Of a stretch of DNA of 23,018 nt, positions 19,094 through 23,018 are shown one piece after another. Source of the stretch: Roridomyces roridus (taxonomy: Eukaryota > Basidiomycota > Agaricomycetes > Agaricales > Mycenaceae); the NCBI GenBank assembly GCA_029378245.1, contig JARKIF010000381.1, forward strand, positions 1-23,018, written 5' to 3'. The stretch's first letter is position 1, and each line of letters starts with the position of its first letter. The notes under the pieces are model-generated. The model had not been told where the DNA came from. It searched no databases and saw only the letters and a list, made by a program, of their open reading frames with translations. The translations under genes and the position numbers were made by a program.

Positions 19094-20866
19094 TCAAGAA
19101 TCCAGATCCACAAACGCACCGCTGAACATTAGCGTGTCGTCGTCGTCGTCGTCGCCGCTGCGCGGTTGAGCGCATTTGTGCCTCCACTCGCTTTCCTCCT
19201 CCTGCGTTTCTTGAACAGTACGCCGCTTGACACGAGCAAGGATGTAATCCAGTTGCAAAAAGTTGGAGTCGTCCATGGCGAACTTGCGATGCCTCCGTCC
19301 AGCGATATGCTAACACTGGGTCAGTCAAGAAAACAAGCGGGAGCACGCAGATCCGACCTCGTTGAAATCGGTGAATTTTTGGCGACAACATTCACAATAG
19401 CCAGGCTTGCTGCCTTCGTCCCTCTTGGGTAATCTCATAGTATTTGTGCTGCGACTTTTCTTGAGCGAAGGGTCGCCGTTCTGGTACGCTGATCGGCGGG
19501 CCCATGTCGCCGCCCCTGGCCTTGACGGAAGGGTACTTGAGAGACGTCACTACCTCCTGCCGGCCACGCAGAGACGCAGGTAGGGACGAGATGTTGAGCG
19601 GGAGGCCAGCGGTCGATGTCGTGCCGGTGGTCGAGGTGATTCCAACGCTGTTTCCAGAAGCAGCCATGTACCGTCCACCACAGTCGACAACGTCGCCATC
19701 CAGATCAATAAATCCCGGTTCATCTCCACGGCGGTTTATATTGTTCAGGGACACGGAACGTCTGAGATCGTGGCCGTGGCGAGATGCAAACAACTGCACT
19801 TCGGCCTTACGCTTCATGGCTTCGACTCGCAGCAACTCCCGCTCCCGGCGCTCGCCCACCTCCTGTTTCTCCAAATGTTGGGACTTTTCCCATCGCCTCT
19901 TTTCCTTTTCATCGAACGGCAGAAAACGGGCCCCTCGATTGAGGGTGACAATGCAAAACGGGCCAGGGGACCTTGGCGTTTGCCGCGTCACGACCCTTGG
20001 GGATGATGTACTCTTGAACAGCAATCGTGGCCAACTCTTCGCGAATATCCTCCACCATCATGAAATACGTCCCGCGGCCAAAGTACTTGTAGTCGTGGCG
20101 TTTCTGAGTTGGGTCGCGCTCGCTGGTTCCGTGAAGTCGCTCCGACTGCAATAGGGTGGAGAGGGAGCGCTGCAGCGGGGCAGACGTAGAAGGGGGGACC
20201 GGTACGATTTCGAGACAACGATCGACGACGCTCACGAGCTTGACGATATTCCATATCTTGGTGTTATCAAACCCGCGCGCCTTTGAGACGAGATCTCCGA
20301 TATCGTCTGCCGCTCTGCGACGCGTATGAGCCGAGTCGCGTGCAAGACAAAGACGTGACCTACGTTCCCTTGAGCTTGATAGGACTCTTGAGTCTGAAAC
20401 GAGGCGCGTCATTCTCTTTGTCGGCGGAGGGTACTGGAGGTTGTTCGGGGGGCGCAGTCTGGTCGGTGATGAAATGCGTGATAGCGTTGGAGAAAAAGTT
20501 TTCAATAGACTGGTGGGTGGTGGCATGAGTCTGAGGACACTCTGCGAGCAAAAAAACACGTACTCCGCCCAGTTGCCGGATCTTTGTTTGCGCGACTTTG
20601 ACCGACGACGCGTTCTCGGCGTGGATGTTGTCGAGATCGAAGTAGAATTTCCAGCTGGGAAAAGCGCGTCGATACTTGTCTTTGAACTCTACGCGTTGCT
20701 GCTCGCGCTCGGCATGGCGGCGGGCCTTGTCATTGTCACCCTCTTTGACGGGGCCGGCAGGGGCTGCCTTGAGACGCTTGGGGAGAATCTCAAGGGTGTT
20801 GTCTGGGGAGCGCGGGCGCTTGGTACCAGAGACTGCTCTGGGATGTGTACGACGTTGGGTAGCCAT
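19094..20866 (-). CDS. DBF4: DBF4, regulatory subunit of the Cdc7 (DDK) kinase, with two frame breaks
   Basis: Dbf4 activates Cdc7, which phosphorylates MCM at replication origins. Exons: 20866-20564, 20509-20364, 20314-19358 and 19309-19094; about 539 residues if two extra bases are ignored. Motif N / BRCT-like: FPSWKFYFDLDNI, KIRQLGG spliced to SIENFFSNAITHFITD. Motif M region: YFGRGTYFMMVEDIREELAT, YIIPKGRDAANAKVPWPVLH, PFDEKEKRRWEK. Motif C zinc finger: GYCECCRQKF ... HIAGRRHRKFA (CCHH), completed across the last intron. The tail has an Asp run from a short CGT repeat. Frame shifts occur at 19923-19926 (four A, three expected) and near 19476. Both are +1 and protein similarity continues on each side, so these are probably sequence errors. 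Intron 1 (54 nt) is divisible by three and has no stop. Confidence 0.88.
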
Positions 20867-20948
20867 GAGGGGGACAAGATAGGGATAGTGGTGGTTGGAG
20901 AGGAACACCAAACAGGGTAAACAATCAAGTGATCGTTTGCTTTCTGCT
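20867..20948. promoter_or_regulatory. 82-bp divergent gap between DBF4 and the probable ATG5 start
   Basis: Both genes must initiate in or next to this gap. DBF4 is cell-cycle regulated in other fungi, but no ACGCGT (MCB) element is seen between the two starts. No TATA box is evident. Confidence 0.4.
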
Positions 20949-22131
20949 ATGTCCAACTACGGCACGACTAGGCACCATCCCCGCCGCTGCACAGAAGGGC
21001 GTCACAGACTATCACACAACCCTCTTCCGTCGCCTCAGCTGGGAAGGCACTGTGCCCTTGGAAATTCGCGTCGATCCTCAGGAATTGCCCGCCAACTCGG
21101 AGCGTGGCCTCGAATGCTATTTTATCCAAGCCCCCCGCGTCAGCTACCTCCCCCTTCTCATGCCCGAAATCCGTCGCTTCTTGATGGATGTCGTCTTTGA
21201 CGAGACTGCTGCCAAAGCTCTCAAGGAGGAGGACTGGTGGTTTGAGGCAGATGATGGTACCCTGCTCAAGTGGTCAGTTTGACGCCGTCTGCTCTGTGCC
21301 GCCCCCACCGACCGTATCCAGGCATTGGCCAATCGGCCTCATCTACGACAACCATTCCATCCTCGCCACCGTGCGACCAGGCTCATCTCTCGCGGGGTCA
21401 ATGGCAACTCCATTACGTCTCATATTGCACCTTGCGTCGCCCCCGACCGATAAGCTGTTGTTGTCCCCCAGCGCTGAATCATGTAAACAGGCCTTCATGG
21501 GCCAGCTGAAGGAAGCTGATTTTATTCGTTGGGGCAACACCAAGCGTATCACGGGTCTGAGGAAAGTAGATCAGGATGGTCTGTGGGAGGGTATTAGAGA
21601 GCATAACTTTGACGACTATTGGCGCGTCGCCACCAAAGTGACGCCGACGACAACGCCAAATCGTCGCAGTCTCCTGGGCCACCTCCATCTTCCGTCTCCA
21701 TGCATGGCAGGCCACCGTCTGCGGATAACGCAGGTCCTCCTGAGCGGGACGGGGCTTATAACGTGCGCAGTGTGCCCGTGCGGGTCTACCTCCCAGATGG
21801 CCCGGTCATTCAGGATCTTGTTCCGCCTCTCTTGGAAGATGGTCAGTCTCTTTTCCCATTGAACGCGACAATGGTTAAATAAACATCCAGGCACCCCGCA
21901 CACATTATCTCATTTTTTGTCTACTCACATTCCCCTGCTATTCCCTCCTCGACCACCCGCTCCGCCTCCCTCACGGGCTAAACCTAATCCACAAGCCGTC
22001 CGTTCCCGAGCTGGCGTATCCCCTTGTACAAGGCGTTTTGACACCACTGGAGTCGGAAATGGCATGGTTAGGTGCTTGCCTTGCAGGCCGATGGGTGGCT
22101 TAATATATGTGTAGGAGTCAATAAGAAGTAG
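20949..22131 (+). CDS. ATG5: Autophagy protein ATG5, with about four frame breaks
   Basis: Atg5 is conjugated to Atg12 and, with Atg16, acts as the E3-like factor for Atg8 lipidation. Exons 20949-21272, 21322-21841 and 21891-22131, with 49-nt introns. Conserved blocks: LFRRLSWEGTVPLEIRVDP, GLECYFIQAPRVSYLPLLMP, KEEDWWFE, then across the splice LLKWHWPIGLIYDNHS, ASPPTDKLLL, QAFMGQLKEADFIRWGNTKR (the Lys of LKEAD is the expected Atg12 attachment site), DDYWRVATKV, ERDGAYNVRSVPVRVYLPDG, PHTLSHFLSTHIPLLFPP, PELAYPLVQGVLTPLE, EMAWLGACLAG. Breaks: +1 near 20971, -1 in the A run at 21658-21660, +1 at 22000-22001, and one at 22086-22089. Allowing for them, the exons fit phase exactly and give about 360 residues ending at TAG 22129-22131. 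Errors in the sequence are more likely than gene loss. Confidence 0.87.
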
Positions 22132-22184
22132 TAGCGTCGAGATCATCACTTTCGCTTTGATTACTGTCCACTTTGGTCTCTTCC

Positions 22185-23018
22185 ATGTCTGACGTTCCAC
22201 CCGAAATCTGGCTCTATATTGCGTCCTTCATCTGCGATGACGATCAAGGGTCTCATGGGAGTCAACATTCACTTCTACAATCTCGGGATGGCGCTGAGAT
22301 ATGGTACCATCCACATTGACACTGTGAATTCCCGTACAGACCGCCTCCTCCGACGGCTGAGGGATCCTGTAGTCGCCAGTCGCGTGCGGAGACTAGTCAT
22401 TCAACCAGTAGGTGCAAATTGTGCAGCCACGCTATGCCTGTTGACCACAGCAGACCAAATCCAAGATGCCAGTCTCGACGTCCTGGATAACGCGTTGGAA
22501 GCAGCCGTCCATCGAAGGCACCATCAATGCTTTAATTCTGATATTACCTGGCCTGACTCGTCTGAACTGGCTCGAGGTCGTTTCTTGGGACAAGTCTCTC
22601 GACAACGAGTTGAAGAATTTCTTTGCCAAGGCATGGTCTTCGGTTGGACCCCAACTGGAAACAATATCGATTGCTGGACGGCCAGAGGCATGCACCATGT
22701 CGTCCCCTTTGTTATCTACCACCTTGACAGTCGATTCGCCAGTTCATTGGCCCCAATCCCCAGGCCACGTCCTGCACAGCCTTGACTCTGCAGTTCACAC
22801 ATGAACTCGATCCCATGGCCGTATCTGCCGCTGCCGGGACTCTGGTCGATTCAGTGGCCTCATTCGTCAATAGCCTGGCCCCTCGACTTCAGACTTTAAA
22901 GATACGTTCCTGGTCAACGCTAGACCTCTCCGACTTTTTCTTCAAGCTCGGCGTGTTCCCACAAATGCGGCATTTTCGTTTGCATACCCCATTCAACACC
23001 GCGTTTTCAAACGCGAAA
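22185..23018 (+). CDS. F-box-like protein, 3' end beyond the window, with apparent indels
   Basis: The start MSDVPPEIWLYIASFI resembles the N-terminal half of an F-box, the Skp1-binding motif of SCF ubiquitin ligases; agaricomycetes have large families of these. The frame then shifts by one base near 22248 and continues as GLMGVNIHFYNLGMALRYGT and LLRRLRDPVVASRVRRLVIQ. A 46-nt intron (22408-22453) follows. Exon 2 has LRR-like segments: INALILILPGLTRLNWLEVV, and after a second +1 shift near 22780, LTLQFTHELDPMAVSAAG, LAPRLQTLKIRSWSTLDLSD and FFFKLGVFPQMRHFRLHTPF. The gene is cut by the window end. Substrate and role are unknown. Sequence error and true decay are both possible here because this family turns over quickly. 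Confidence 0.65.

Noticed and set aside
19137..19154. CGT trinucleotide repeat
   Set aside because: It codes an Asp run in the acidic DBF4 tail; ordinary low-complexity coding repeat.
19450..19490. 28-nt GT-AG 'intron' that would repair the DBF4 frame
   Set aside because: Much shorter than any other intron here (about 41-61 nt) and would delete conserved-looking residues; a one-base error explains it better.
1..23018. Mobile element, CRISPR array, prokaryotic defence system, secondary-metabolite cluster or tRNA gene
   Set aside because: No terminal repeats, transposase or reverse transcriptase motifs, array-like repeats, biosynthetic core enzymes or cloverleaf signals were found on either strand.

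Overview
The window is eukaryotic nuclear DNA from a basidiomycete fungus, most likely a mushroom-forming agaricomycete. The evidence is short GT-AG introns (mostly 41-61 nt) in almost every gene, a compact gene layout on alternating strands, and a gene set typical of filamentous fungi. No tRNA, rRNA, transposon, CRISPR array, plasmid element or prokaryotic system was seen. Species cannot be named from the sequence.

Layout, left to right. 1-2500: the 3' end of an unidentified gene, SEC13 (COPII coat and nuclear pore) carrying many apparent indels, and ribosomal protein uS13 (RPS18). 2600-5000: a small basic protein convergent with the CCAAT-factor subunit HAP2/NF-YA, then a SAP-domain RNA-binding protein (THO1/SARNP type). 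5037-9216: a PPM (PP2C) phosphatase, the MID1 calcium-channel regulatory subunit, and the REI1 60S maturation factor. 9302-14406: the large cell-polarity protein RAX2 with a C-terminal SH3 domain, preceded by a small one-TM mitochondrial protein that resembles a complex I accessory subunit. 14538-17046: a small RPEL-repeat protein, a mitochondrial DUF1279 (FAM210-like) protein, and S-adenosylmethionine decarboxylase (SPE2). 17559-23018: a second PPM phosphatase paralogous to the first, the Cdc7 kinase regulator DBF4, the autophagy protein ATG5, and the 5' part of an F-box-like protein running off the window.

These are mostly conserved housekeeping genes packed closely together, not a functional cluster. 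Divergent pairs share very short promoters: 43 bp between the SPE2 and DUF1279 start codons, 49 bp between MID1 and REI1, 82 bp between DBF4 and ATG5. Convergent pairs end 26-85 bp apart. Two tandem pairs are 32 and 67 bp apart.

The most notable sequence-level signals are five. (1) Single-base indels cluster in 480-1010 and 19,450-22,800, while about 18 kb between them has at most one. They break the essential genes SEC13 and DBF4 as well as ATG5, yet the proteins stay conserved on both sides of every break. This looks like local consensus error rather than gene decay. (2) A tandem duplication at the RPEL gene places an almost complete second copy of its first intron in the 5' UTR. (3) RAX2 carries a cytosolic SH3 domain. 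(4) The two PPM phosphatases are paralogs; the second has an altered DGH loop and a 12-nt micro-exon. (5) Two introns have lengths divisible by three and lack stops, so their retention would insert peptide at the PPM active-site loop and in the DBF4 BRCT-like region. I did not find a clearly new biological system here.
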